Part shown: positions 1 through 8,604 of the stretch, piece after piece | Position numbering within the stretch: the first letter of the stretch is position 1 | Layout of the letters: every line of letters begins with the position of its first letter | NCBI GenBank assembly: GCA_029975165.1 | Contig: JARKPR010000039.1 | Coordinates: 56,651 to 120,650 of the forward strand | Direction: 5' to 3' | DNA: 64,000 nucleotides | Origin: Selenomonadales bacterium | GTDB taxonomy: Bacteria; Bacillota; Negativicutes; Sporomusales; UBA7701 | Translations under genes and position numbers: made by a program | The notes under the pieces: model-generated | Database searches by the model: none | The model's input: only the letters and a program-made list of their open reading frames with translations | Told to the model about the DNA's origin: nothing

Positions 1-200
1 CGGCGCGGCGTCAAATTTGTTTGGGCATACTATTATTTTATGTATACAATATTTTTGTAATCGACAGGATTTTACGCGAGGGCGTCGAATTGAATTTACG
101 CCATCAAGCGATTTTGCGCTGGCGCAACTTTCGGGCAGCCCGGTCTTGACCGGTACTTGGGTCAGGGCCGGTATTTATTTTTTAGGTGGGGAAGGGAATT
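1..200. other. Upstream region of the hydrogenase operon
   Basis: No convincing gene is seen here. The first 60 bases are AT-rich and contain TTGGGC (21-26) and TATACA (43-48) at 16 bp spacing, which could be a weak sigma70-type promoter for the rightward operon. The rest shows no clear operator or -24/-12 element. The genes preceding the operon lie outside the window. Confidence 0.3.
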
Positions 201-2219
201 ATGGAGTTCATTCATTTGTACGCGGCGATGGCCGGGGCTTTCGCGGCGGCGATGGCCGGGGCGCTTATTTTCCGGGAACGCCCGGCGGTCGCCAACTGGC
301 TGGCCCACGGGTTGTCGGCCGCGGGCTGCTTGCTGGCCGTGGCCGGGGCGGCCCGGGTGTTCGCCGCCGGACCGCAGGCGTTCGGCCTGCCGGTGGATAC
401 GCTGTTCGGGGCGGTGACGGTGCGGGCGGATTATCTGTCCGCCTTTTTCCTGGCGGTGATCGGGACGGTGGGGGCGGCGGCGAGCGTGTACGCGCTGGCC
501 TACAGCCGCGAGTATTACGGCCGGCGGCTGGGGTCGATGGGGCTGCTGTACGCGGCGTTCCTGCTGTCGATGCTGGTGGTGGTGACGGTCAGCCAGGTGG
601 TGGCGTTCGTCGTGGCCTGGGAGCTGATGACGGTGGCGTCGTTCCTGCTGGTGGCCCACGAGCGGGAAAAGGCGGCGGCGAGCCGGGCGGCCTATGTGTA
701 TTTCGTGATGACCCATATCGGCACGGCGTTCATTATCGTGGCGTTTTTGCTGCTGGTGCCGCCGGGAGGGAGCCTGGATTTCGCCGCTCTGGCGGCGCCG
801 GCGGGCTGGCTGCGGGACGCGGCGTTCGTGTGCGCGCTGATCGGCTTCGGGACGAAGGCGGGGATAATCCCCTTGCACGTGTGGCTGCCTGAGGCCCATC
901 CGGCGGCGCCGACCCATGTGTCGGCGGTGATGTCGGGGGTGATGATCAAGACGGCGATCTACGGGCTGGCGCGGTTTTACCTGGAGTTCCTCGGCCCCGG
1001 GCCGCTGTGGTGGGGGGCCGCGGTGCTGGCGGCGGCGGCGCTGTCGTCGGTGCTGGGGGTGCTGTACGCGCTGATGCAGCATGATGTGAAGCGCCTGCTG
1101 GCGTATCACAGCGTGGAGAATATCGGCATCATCTTGCTGGGGGTGGGCGGCGGCCTGCTGTTCGCGAGCGCGGGCCTGCCGGCGCTGGCCGGCCTGGCGT
1201 GGGCGGCGGCGCTATTCCACGTGCTGAATCACGCGCTGTTCAAGTCGCTGCTGTTCATGGGGGCGGGGGCGGTGCTGCAGGCGGCCCACACCCGCGATAT
1301 CGAGCATTTGGGCGGGCTGATCCGCTTTATGCCTTATACGGCGTTGTTTTTCCTGGTGGGGGCGGTGGCGATTTCCGGCCTGCCGCCGCTGAACGGGTTC
1401 GCGAGCGAGTGGCTGACGTTCCAGGCGCTGGTGGCGCTGCCGGCGGCGGTGGCCGGGATGGCCGGCAAGCTGGCGGCGGCGGTGCTGGTGAGCGTGCTCG
1501 GCCTGACGGGCGCGCTGGCGGCGGCCTGCTTCGTGAAGGTGTTCGCGATGATTTTCCTCGCCAAGCCGCGCAGCGAGCAGGCCGCGGCAGCGCGGGAGGC
1601 CTCCTGGCTGATGCTGGCGCCGATGGGCGCGCTGGCGGCGCTGTGCGTGGCGCTGGGCGTGCTGCCGGTGTGGCTGATAAGCTTGCTGACCGGGACGGTG
1701 GCCCCGTTCCTGGGCGAGGGGGCGAAGGCGGCGCTGGCGGAGGGCGCTTGGCATACGGCGGGCTTTAGGGCGACGGCGGCGGCGGGTGCGATGTCGCCGG
1801 CGGCGCTGGTGGCGCTGCTGCTGGCGGGGCTGGCGGCGGCGGCCGTGGCGTACCGGGCGTTCGGCCGGGTGGAGCGCGCGGCCGGGGAGACCTGGACGTG
1901 CGGCATCGTGCCGACGGCGCGGATGGAGTATACGGCGACCGGCTTCGCGGAGCCCATCCGCCGGGCGTTCGCGGCGGTGCTGCTGCCGAAGCCGGATGTG
2001 GTGGTGGAGGAGGACCCGCACCATTATTTTGGCCGGCGGATGGTCTTCCATGTGCGGATAACTTACATTTTTACCGAGGCCGTGTACCGGCCGGCGAGCC
2101 GGGGAGCCGTGGCCCTGGCGCAGTTCATGAAACGCCTTCAGACCGGCAGCGTGCAATTATATGTGGGCTATATCCTGGCGGTGACGGTGGCCGTGCTGGT
2201 CTGGAGCACAAGGTGGTGA
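201..2219 (+). CDS. hyfB: Hydrogenase-4 component B, antiporter-like membrane subunit
   Basis: This is a NuoL/MrpA-type proton-translocating membrane subunit of a group 4 [NiFe] hydrogenase. The 672-residue protein is almost entirely hydrophobic helices and shows the family signature with conserved Lys and His, e.g. GTKAGIIPLHVWLPEAHP near residue 220, then HDVKRLLAYHSVENIG near 300. The C-terminal amphipathic region (VVVEEDPHHYF) resembles HyfB/HycC. I chose the ATG at 201 over the in-frame GTG at 186 because GGTGGGGAAGGG lies just upstream of it. It is the first gene of a tightly packed operon. In the complex it should couple electron flow to ion pumping. MrpA/NuoL relatives are hard to separate, but the neighbours fix the assignment. 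Confidence 0.93.
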   Translation: MEFIHLYAAMAGAFAAAMAGALIFRERPAVANWLAHGLSAAGCLLAVAGAARVFAAGPQAFGLPVDTLFGAVTVRADYLSAFFLAVIGTVGAAASVYALAYSREYYGRRLGSMGLLYAAFLLSMLVVVTVSQVVAFVVAWELMTVASFLLVAHEREKAAASRAAYVYFVMTHIGTAFIIVAFLLLVPPGGSLDFAALAAPAGWLRDAAFVCALIGFGTKAGIIPLHVWLPEAHPAAPTHVSAVMSGVMIKTAIYGLARFYLEFLGPGPLWWGAAVLAAAALSSVLGVLYALMQHDVKRLLAYHSVENIGIILLGVGGGLLFASAGLPALAGLAWAAALFHVLNHALFKSLLFMGAGAVLQAAHTRDIEHLGGLIRFMPYTALFFLVGAVAISGLPPLNGFASEWLTFQALVALPAAVAGMAGKLAAAVLVSVLGLTGALAAACFVKVFAMIFLAKPRSEQAAAAREASWLMLAPMGALAALCVALGVLPVWLISLLTGTVAPFLGEGAKAALAEGAWHTAGFRATAAAGAMSPAALVALLLAGLAAAAVAYRAFGRVERAAGETWTCGIVPTARMEYTATGFAEPIRRAFAAVLLPKPDVVVEEDPHHYFGRRMVFHVRITYIFTEAVYRPASRGAVALAQFMKRLQTGSVQLYVGYILAVTVAVLVWSTRW

Positions 2220-2230
2220 GCGCGGTGGAG

Positions 2231-3148
2231 ATGCTGACGCAGCTTGTTTTCAGCCTGGGGCAGGCGGCCGTGCTGGCCGCGGCCGCGCCGCTGACGGCCG
2301 GCGTGATAAAGACGGCCAAGGCCCGCTTGCAGAGCCGGCGGGGGCCCGGCGTTTTGCAGCCTTACCGCGATCTGGCGAAGTTCCTCCGCAAGGGGAGCGT
2401 GGTGTCGCCGACGACGTCGTGGCTGTTTGCGGCCGCGCCGGGCATTTATTTCGCGGCGGCGGCCGGGGCGGCGGCCCTGACGCCGGTGGCGGCGGCGCTC
2501 GTCCCCGGCCGGGGGGCGGGGTTCGCCGATTTGTTCATGCTGCTTTATCTGTTCGCCCTCGGCCGCTTTTTCCTGGCGTTGGCGTCGCTGGATGCGGGCA
2601 GCGCGTTCGGCGGCATGGGCGGCTCGCGGGAGATGTTCATCGCGGTGCTGGCCGAGCCGGCCATCCTGCTGGCGCTGCTGACAGTGGCGCTGCCGGCCGG
2701 AGGGACCGGCCTGGCGGCGATGGCGGCGGCGGCGGCCGGCCGGAGCTGGGACCTGGCGGCGATGTTCGCGGCCGGGGCGTTCTTCCTCGTGCTCATCGCC
2801 GAGACGGGGCGCATCCCGGTGGATAACCCCGATACCCATCTGGAGCTGACGATGGTCCACGAGGGAATGATCCTCGAATATTCCGGCCGCCCGCTGGGCC
2901 TCATCCACTGGGCGGTGGCGATAAAGCAGCTGGTGATGATGACGCTGTTCGCGGCGCTGTTCCTGCCGGGCGGGCCGAGCGACTGGCCCGCGGCGGCGCA
3001 GGCGGCGCTGCTGGCGGCGAAGGTGGCGGCCGTGGCACTGGCGCTGGCGCTGGCGGAGACGCTGACGAATAAGATGCGGCTGTTCAAGGTGCCGGCGTTC
3101 ATGGCGGTGGCCGGGGTGCTGGCGCTGCTGGCGCTGGTGGCGCAGTAG
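2231..3148 (+). CDS. hyfC: Hydrogenase-4 component C, NuoH-like membrane subunit
   Basis: This is the NuoH/HycD-type membrane anchor that connects the hydrogenase arm to the antiporter modules. The N-terminus carries the conserved stretch ARLQSRRGPGVLQPYRDLAK, and a loop near residue 195 reads ETGRIPVDNPDTHLELTMVH, both hallmarks of HycD/HyfC. The 305-residue length is normal. The start could be ATG 2231 or GTG 2225; AAGGTGGTGAG overlapping the upstream stop codon fits either, and I prefer the ATG because it gives the usual HycD N-terminus. The gene follows hyfB with almost no gap, indicating translational coupling. Confidence 0.93.
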   Translation: MLTQLVFSLGQAAVLAAAAPLTAGVIKTAKARLQSRRGPGVLQPYRDLAKFLRKGSVVSPTTSWLFAAAPGIYFAAAAGAAALTPVAAALVPGRGAGFADLFMLLYLFALGRFFLALASLDAGSAFGGMGGSREMFIAVLAEPAILLALLTVALPAGGTGLAAMAAAAAGRSWDLAAMFAAGAFFLVLIAETGRIPVDNPDTHLELTMVHEGMILEYSGRPLGLIHWAVAIKQLVMMTLFAALFLPGGPSDWPAAAQAALLAAKVAAVALALALAETLTNKMRLFKVPAFMAVAGVLALLALVAQ

Positions 3149-3160
3149 GAGGGGGAGAGT

Positions 3161-3787
3161 ATGGAGACTCTGGCGATTTTGCTGCTGGCGACGGCGTTCC
3201 TGCTGACGCGGACGTCGCGCCTGGCGACGGCGGTGCATATCCTGCTGGCGCAGTCGGCGGTGGTGGCCGCGGCCTGCGCGGTGGCCGGCTGGCAGGCGGG
3301 CGAGACGCATATGTTCGTGGCCGCGCTGCTGACGGTGGTGGTGAAGGCCGGCCTCATCCCCTACGCGCTGCTCCGCCTGGTGCGGCTGCTGCGGCGGGAG
3401 CGGGAGGTCAACCCGGTCATCGGCGCCAATATGACGTCGCTGGCGGCGGTGGGGGCGATGGTGCTGGCGTACGGCCTGATCGAGCATGCGCTGCCGGCGG
3501 TGATAAGCCGCGACGCGGTGGCGACGGCGGTGGCGCTGGTGCTGATCGGCCTGCTGCTGATCATCACCCGCCGGCAGGCGATCATGCAGATCGTGGGCCT
3601 GATAACGATGGAGAACGGCCTGTACCTGCTCGGCCTGTCGACGACGCGCGGTTTGCCGCTGATCATCGAGCTGGGGATTTTCTTCGATGTGCTGGTGGCG
3701 GTGACGGTGATGGTCATCCTCGCCTTCCGGCTGAAGCGCTCTTTCCAGACGACCGATACGAGCATTTTGAAGAGGTTGAAGGGTTGA
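3161..3787 (+). CDS. hyfE: Hydrogenase-4 component E, membrane subunit
   Basis: This 208-residue protein is a chain of short hydrophobic helices with a conserved central segment (RRQAIMQIVGLITMENGLYL near residue 130) that resembles NuoK/MrpC-like parts of HyfE. HyfE occurs in Hyf-type complexes but not in the smaller Hyc formate hydrogenlyase, so its presence marks this as the Hyf-like form with extra ion-pumping subunits. The ATG is preceded by GGAGGGGGA. The stop codon is just before the start of the next gene, in keeping with co-translation. Confidence 0.9.
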   Translation: METLAILLLATAFLLTRTSRLATAVHILLAQSAVVAAACAVAGWQAGETHMFVAALLTVVVKAGLIPYALLRLVRLLRREREVNPVIGANMTSLAAVGAMVLAYGLIEHALPAVISRDAVATAVALVLIGLLLIITRRQAIMQIVGLITMENGLYLLGLSTTRGLPLIIELGIFFDVLVAVTVMVILAFRLKRSFQTTDTSILKRLKG

Positions 3788-3788
3788 G

Positions 3789-5267
3789 ATGATGTACGAA
3801 CTGACGTTGATTGCCCTCGGCCTGCCGCTGGCGACGGCGGCGGCCAGCCTGGCCGCGCGCCGGGCGGGGCTTGTGAAGGTGCTGAATATCGCCGGCAGCC
3901 TGCTGACGTGCGGCGCGGCTTTCGCGCTGACGGCCGGGGTGCTGCGGGACGGGCCTTTCGCCTACAAATGGGTTTACCTGGACGCGCTGAGCGGGCTGCT
4001 GCTGGTGGTGGTGGGGCTGCTGACCTTTACGGCGACGCTGTTTTCGCTGTCGTATATGGACGAGGAGGTGGCCGAGGGCCGGGTGCGGCCGGGGCTGCTG
4101 CCCCGCTACTATGCGCTGCTGCAGTTGTTTGCGTTCACGATGCTGGCGGTGCTGACGGTCGAGAACCTCGGCCTGATGTGGGTGGGGGTGGAGGCGACGA
4201 CGCTGGCGTCGACGCTGCTGGTGGCCTTCTACTTCAACCGCCCGGCGCTGGAGGCGGCCTGGAAGTATGTGATGGTGTGCAATGTGGGCATTTTGTTCGC
4301 GCTGCTGGGGACCATCCTGCTGTATTACGCCCAGCTGAGCGCGGGCGACGGCGGGGCGGCGCTGAGCCTGGCGGCGCTGGCCGGGGCGAGCGGCCGGCTC
4401 GATCCGTTCCTGGTGAAGCTGGCGTTCGTGTTCATCCTGATCGGCTACGGCACGAAGGCCGGCCTGGCGCCGATGCATACCTGGCTGCCGGACGCCCACA
4501 GCCAGGCGCCGTCGCCGGTGAGCGGCCTGCTGTCCGGGGCGCTTTTGAGCTGCGCGCTGTATGTGCTGATCCGCAATTTGGGCGTCGTGACGGCGGTGCT
4601 GGGCGGCGGCTTCGCGCAGGCGGGGCTGCTGCTGTTCGGGCTGCTGTCGGTGGCGGTGGCGGTGCCGTTCATGCTGGTGCAGCACGATATAAAGAGGCTG
4701 CTGGCGTATTCGAGCGTGGAGCATGTCGGCATCGTGAGCTTCGGCCTCGGGATCGGCACGCCGCTGGCGCTGTACGGGGCGGCGTTCCATATCCTCAACC
4801 ACGCGGTGGCCAAGTCGGCGCTGTTCTACCTGGCGGGCATAATCAGCCAGCGCTACGGCACGAAGCAGGTGATGCGCATCCGCGGGCTGCTGGCGGCCAT
4901 GCCGGCGACGGGGGCGATGTTTTTGACGGCGGTGCTGGCGATCGTGGGCACGCCGCCGCTGAATGTGTTTTTCAGCAAGTTCGCGATCGTGGCCGCGGCG
5001 TTCGCGGCCGGCAGGCCGGTGCTGGGGGCGCTGCTGCTGCTGCTGCTGGCCGGGGTGTTCGCGGGGATGATGTATTATACGACCCGGATGGTGTTCGGGG
5101 CGGCACCGGCCGGCGCGGCCGCCGGCCGGACCGGGGCCTGCGGCCTGGCGGCGGTGGCGCTGTCGCTTTTATGGGTGGCGGGTACGGGCCTGTACCTGCC
5201 GCCGTGGCTGGACGGGCTGCTGACCAAGGCGGCGGCGCAAATCTTCGCCGCGACAGGGGGGCTGTAA
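3789..5267 (+). CDS. hyfF: Hydrogenase-4 component F, antiporter-like membrane subunit
   Basis: This is a second NuoN/MrpD-type antiporter-like subunit of 492 residues with about 14 membrane helices. It carries GTKAGLAPMHTWLPDAHSQA near residue 220 and HDIKRLLAYSSVEHVG near residue 300, which contain the Lys/His chain typical of proton-conducting complex I homologues. Together with HyfB it gives the complex two pumping modules. HyfD, a third antiporter-like subunit in E. coli Hyf, is absent between hyfC and hyfE. It is spaced one base from hyfE and one base from hyfG. Confidence 0.93.
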   Translation: MMYELTLIALGLPLATAAASLAARRAGLVKVLNIAGSLLTCGAAFALTAGVLRDGPFAYKWVYLDALSGLLLVVVGLLTFTATLFSLSYMDEEVAEGRVRPGLLPRYYALLQLFAFTMLAVLTVENLGLMWVGVEATTLASTLLVAFYFNRPALEAAWKYVMVCNVGILFALLGTILLYYAQLSAGDGGAALSLAALAGASGRLDPFLVKLAFVFILIGYGTKAGLAPMHTWLPDAHSQAPSPVSGLLSGALLSCALYVLIRNLGVVTAVLGGGFAQAGLLLFGLLSVAVAVPFMLVQHDIKRLLAYSSVEHVGIVSFGLGIGTPLALYGAAFHILNHAVAKSALFYLAGIISQRYGTKQVMRIRGLLAAMPATGAMFLTAVLAIVGTPPLNVFFSKFAIVAAAFAAGRPVLGALLLLLLAGVFAGMMYYTTRMVFGAAPAGAAAGRTGACGLAAVALSLLWVAGTGLYLPPWLDGLLTKAAAQIFAATGGL

Positions 5268-5268
5268 T

Positions 5269-6786
5269 ATGGACAGGACGTTTGTGGTGAAGGCCGCGAA
5301 CCTGCGGGCGGCGGCCAACGCGTGCGCGAGCCGGAGCCGGCACGGGCTGCTGGCGATGTTCGCCTGCGACGAGCGGGCCCAGTCGGGCTGCTACGCGATT
5401 TACTGCCTGTTCGACGGGCGGTGGCCGGACGGGCTGACGACGGTGAAGGGGCTGGTGCCGGCCGACGGGCCGCTGGAGTTCCCGTCGCTGACGCCGGTCA
5501 TCCCGGCGGCGGCCTGGTACGAGCGGGAAATTTACGATATGTTCGGCGTGAAGCCGGTGGGCTATCCGGAGCTGCGGCCGCTGGTGCTGCACGAGAACTG
5601 GCCGGAGGGGGTGCACCCGCTGCGCAAGGATTTCGATGCGCGCCAGGAGGTCCCGACGGCGGCCGATAGGCCATTCCTGATGCTGCATGCTCACGGCGAG
5701 GGGGTTTTCGAGGTGCCGGTGGGCCCCATCCATGCCGGCATCATCGAGCCCGGCCATTTTCGCTTCAGCCAGGCGGGGGAGAGCATCATCCGCCTGGACG
5801 CCAAGCTGTTTTTCACCCACCGCGGCATCGAGAAGGCGGTGGAGGGGCTGACGCCGGACGCCGCCCTGCCGATGGTGGAGCGGATCTGCGGGGTGTGCGC
5901 CGTGTCGCACGCGCTGTCGTTCTCCCAGGCGGTGGAGGGCATGACGGGGACGGTAATCCCGGAGCGGGCCAGGTGGATAAGGGTGCTGGCGGCCGAGCTG
6001 GAGCGGCTGTACAACCATGTGGGCGACATCGGCAACCTCGGGGCCGGCCTGGGCTTCGCGGTGGCGGTGAGCAACGGCGCGCGCCTGAAGGAGGGCCTGC
6101 TGCGCCTGAACGAGGCGGTGACCGGCAACCGCTATCTGCGCGGCATGGTGGTGCCGGGCGGCGTGGCGATGGACGCGACGGCCGAGCTGCGGCAGGCGAT
6201 CGACGAGGCGCTGGCGGCCTTCGAGCCGGATTTCGCCGAACTGGTTGGCCTGTTCAAGGAGAACGACGCTTTCCTGGACCGGGTGAATACGACCGGGGTG
6301 CTGCCGTTTACCGCGGCCCGCGAGCTGGGGGTGGTAGGGGTGGCGGCCAGGGCGTCCGGGGTGGACTGGGACATGCGCCGCGACAAGCCGTACGGCGGTT
6401 ACGGCGAGCTGGATTTCGCCGTGCCGGTGCGCCGCAGCGGCGACGTGGCCGCCCGCCTGTGGGTGCGGGTGGACGAGGTGCACCAGACGGTGAGGCTGAT
6501 CCGCCAGGCGCTGGAGCGCATCGCGGCGTCCGGCCCGGAGCTGGCGGCGAGCGTGCCGGCGGCGGCGGCGGGAAGCACGGGCGCGGGCTGGAGTGAGTCG
6601 GCCCGCGGCGCGAACGTGCACTGGCTGATGATGGGCGAGGATAACCGCATATGGCGTTATTTCGCCCGCTCGGCGTCATACGCGAACTGGCCGGCGCTGA
6701 CGGTGGCCGCGCCGGGCAACATCATCCCCGATTTCCCGCTGATCAACAAGAGCTTCGAGCTCTGCTACGCCTGCCTGGACCGTTAG
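5269..6786 (+). CDS. hyfG: Group 4 [NiFe] hydrogenase large subunit with fused NuoC-like domain
   Basis: This is the catalytic large subunit. Residues 1-125 are a NuoC-like domain (AAWYEREIYDMFGV), followed by the NuoD/hydrogenase domain. The four cysteines that bind the Ni-Fe centre are present: RICGVC at 205-210 and CYAC at 499-502, so this is a real hydrogenase rather than a complex I-related protein that lost its metal site. The canonical Pro before the last motif is replaced (ELCYACLDR instead of DPCxxC). The protein ends exactly at the Arg after the motif, with none of the C-terminal peptide that HycI-type proteases normally remove; see findings. Maturation genes (hyp) are not in the window. 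Confidence 0.94.
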   Translation: MDRTFVVKAANLRAAANACASRSRHGLLAMFACDERAQSGCYAIYCLFDGRWPDGLTTVKGLVPADGPLEFPSLTPVIPAAAWYEREIYDMFGVKPVGYPELRPLVLHENWPEGVHPLRKDFDARQEVPTAADRPFLMLHAHGEGVFEVPVGPIHAGIIEPGHFRFSQAGESIIRLDAKLFFTHRGIEKAVEGLTPDAALPMVERICGVCAVSHALSFSQAVEGMTGTVIPERARWIRVLAAELERLYNHVGDIGNLGAGLGFAVAVSNGARLKEGLLRLNEAVTGNRYLRGMVVPGGVAMDATAELRQAIDEALAAFEPDFAELVGLFKENDAFLDRVNTTGVLPFTAARELGVVGVAARASGVDWDMRRDKPYGGYGELDFAVPVRRSGDVAARLWVRVDEVHQTVRLIRQALERIAASGPELAASVPAAAAGSTGAGWSESARGANVHWLMMGEDNRIWRYFARSASYANWPALTVAAPGNIIPDFPLINKSFELCYACLDR

Positions 6787-6798
6787 GGGGAACAAGTT

Positions 6799-7527
6799 AT
6801 GCTGAAGATTTTGCAGAAGATAATGGCTGTCGGCACGGTGACGGAGAATTGGGACGCCGCCGTTCCCCCCGCGCGGGCCCGCGGCCGGGTGGCGCCGGCG
6901 GGCGGGCCGTGCGCCGCCTGCGGGGCTTGCCTGGCGGTGTGCCCGGTGGGGGCGATAACGGCGGACGGCGACAGTGTGACGGTCAACCAGCGGGTGTGTA
7001 TTTTCTGCGGCCGCTGTGTGGAGCGGTGCGAACGGAAGCTGCTGACGCAGACGGGCGACTGGAAGCTGGCTGAGCTGGGCGGGCAGCTGCTGGGCGAGGC
7101 GGTGCGGGCCGAGATCGCCAAGACATTGGGCCGGTCGCTGCATATCCGCCACCTGGATGTGGGGTCGTGCAACGCGTGCGATTTCGAGCTGAGCCAGCTG
7201 TTGAGCCCGGTGTACGATTTGCAGCAGTACGGCATCGATTTCGTGGCGTCGCCCCGCCACGCCGACCTGTTGATGGTGACCGGGGTGGTTACGCGCAACC
7301 TGACCCAGGCGCTGCTGATGACGTACGAGGCGACGCCGGCGCCGCGGCTGGTGATGGCGGTGGGGGCGTGCGCGGCGGCGGGGCGGACGTTCGGCGCGAG
7401 CTATGCGGTGCGCGGCGGGGCGGATGCGCTCGTGCCGGTGGATGTGTACGTGCCCGGCTGCCCGCCGAAGCCGCAGGCGATTTTATACGGACTGCTGCTG
7501 GCGCTGGGGAGGATAGAGCAGGCATAG
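6799..7527 (+). CDS. hyfI: Hydrogenase small subunit fused to a ferredoxin domain (HyfH-HyfI type)
   Basis: This 242-residue protein carries the electron-transfer clusters of the complex. Residues 38-77 form a two-[4Fe-4S] ferredoxin module (C38, C41, C44, C48 and C67, C70, C73, C77) equivalent to HyfH/HycF. Residues 115-240 are a NuoB-like small subunit with the four proximal-cluster ligands C124, C127, C191 and C221 (VGSCNACDFE, GACAAAG, PGCPPKP). In E. coli these are separate proteins; here they are joined. The start ATG has TAGGGGGA upstream. It is the last gene of the operon and is followed by a strong terminator. Electron donor specificity (formate, CO or ferredoxin) cannot be read from this subunit. 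Confidence 0.92.
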   Translation: MLKILQKIMAVGTVTENWDAAVPPARARGRVAPAGGPCAACGACLAVCPVGAITADGDSVTVNQRVCIFCGRCVERCERKLLTQTGDWKLAELGGQLLGEAVRAEIAKTLGRSLHIRHLDVGSCNACDFELSQLLSPVYDLQQYGIDFVASPRHADLLMVTGVVTRNLTQALLMTYEATPAPRLVMAVGACAAAGRTFGASYAVRGGADALVPVDVYVPGCPPKPQAILYGLLLALGRIEQA

Positions 7528-7529
7528 GG

Positions 7530-7560
7530 AAAGCCTCCGGGATGTGGTCCCGGAGGCTTT
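7530..7560. terminator. Bidirectional rho-independent terminator
   Basis: A perfect 13-bp stem (AAAGCCTCCGGGA / TCCCGGAGGCTTT) with a 5-base loop is flanked by T-rich sequence. It lies between the convergent hydrogenase operon and the leftward transporter/dehydrogenase operon and can serve both. A near-identical stem closes the response-regulator gene at 15632-15660. Confidence 0.9.
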
Positions 7561-7587
7561 GGTTTTTGGTGGGGTTTGCCTATTGAT

Positions 7588-8571
7588 TTATGGGCGCAGG
7601 ACTACTTTGACGGCGGCGTCGTCTTGGTCCACAAAGGCGAATGCTTTGTCGATGTCTGCAAGGGAAAATTCGTCGGTTATAAGTGATTTGACGTCGATAA
7701 GGCCCCGGACCACCGGCCTGAGGGCCTGCGGCGTCCAGACCTGGCGCTCTTTGTAGGTGTGGTGGACGAGGCAAGTGTTGCGGAATTCTATGCCGTCGTC
7801 GTGCCAGCGGCTGATGTCGAGCGTGACCGGCCGGGTGATCCAGCTGTACCAGACGAAGATGCCGTTGTGTTTGACGATGGCGGTGGCGGTGTTGATGGAC
7901 TGTTCGCTGCCGGCCGCTTCGACGACGACGTCGGCTCCTATCCCGCCGGTGAGTTCGCGGACGGCGGCGACGGGGTCGACGGCGGCGGCGTTGATGGCGG
8001 TGTCGGCGCCGAGCTTTCGGGCCAGCTGGAGTTTGCCGTCGAGGACGTCGATGACGATTACCCGGGCGGCGCCTTTCTTTTTCGCGCACTGGGCGATGAT
8101 CTGGCCGGCGAAGCCGCCGCCCATAACAGCGACGGTGTCGCCGAGCTGCACGCCGCAGTTGAGGCCGGAGAACATGGCGCAGGCGACCGGCTCGCCCAGG
8201 GAGGCGATGTCCATGTCCAGTCCTTCGGGGACGGGTTCGAGTTCGAACACCTTGGCTTTGAAGTAGGCGGCGAAGTTGTTGTTCCAGCCGAAGGCCATGA
8301 CTTTGTCGCCAGGTTTGAATTCCCTGACTTTGCGGCCTGTTTCGACGACTTCGCCGCCGCTTTCGTGGCCGAGATAGAAAGGGAATTTGGGCTCCTGGCG
8401 GAATTCGGCGGTTTTGGGGGGCAGCTGGCCGCGGTAGAAGGATTTGTCCGAGCCGCAGATCCCCATGAGGTGGTTTTTGACGATGACTTCGTCGTCGCCG
8501 CATTCGAGTTGCCGCTCGACAAGGCCGATGTTATGCGGCGCCGTGAGCAGGGCCGCTTGGGTGGCTTGCAT
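7588..8571 (-). CDS. Zinc-type medium-chain alcohol/polyol dehydrogenase
   Basis: This 327-residue protein belongs to the MDR superfamily (threonine/sorbitol dehydrogenase-like). Seen in the sequence are GICGSD near residue 37 (catalytic zinc Cys), GHESGGEV near 68, PVACAMFSGLN near 128 and the nucleotide-binding GGGFAG near 152. The structural zinc cysteine quartet of many family members is not evident. It is the last gene of the leftward operon behind the tctCBA transporter (RBS AGGAGG, 33 bases after tctA), so it probably oxidises or reduces an intermediate of the imported compound. The substrate cannot be assigned. Confidence 0.8.
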   Translation of the reverse strand: MQATQAALLTAPHNIGLVERQLECGDDEVIVKNHLMGICGSDKSFYRGQLPPKTAEFRQEPKFPFYLGHESGGEVVETGRKVREFKPGDKVMAFGWNNNFAAYFKAKVFELEPVPEGLDMDIASLGEPVACAMFSGLNCGVQLGDTVAVMGGGFAGQIIAQCAKKKGAARVIVIDVLDGKLQLARKLGADTAINAAAVDPVAAVRELTGGIGADVVVEAAGSEQSINTATAIVKHNGIFVWYSWITRPVTLDISRWHDDGIEFRNTCLVHHTYKERQVWTPQALRPVVRGLIDVKSLITDEFSLADIDKAFAFVDQDDAAVKVVLRP

Positions 8572-8604
8572 GGCTACCTCCTGTTGTGCGGTCTTCGGGC
8601 GCGG

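Noticed and set aside
5269..6786. Hydrogenase-related complex without metal (Ehr)
   Set aside because: All four Ni-Fe cysteines are present (C207, C210, C499, C502).
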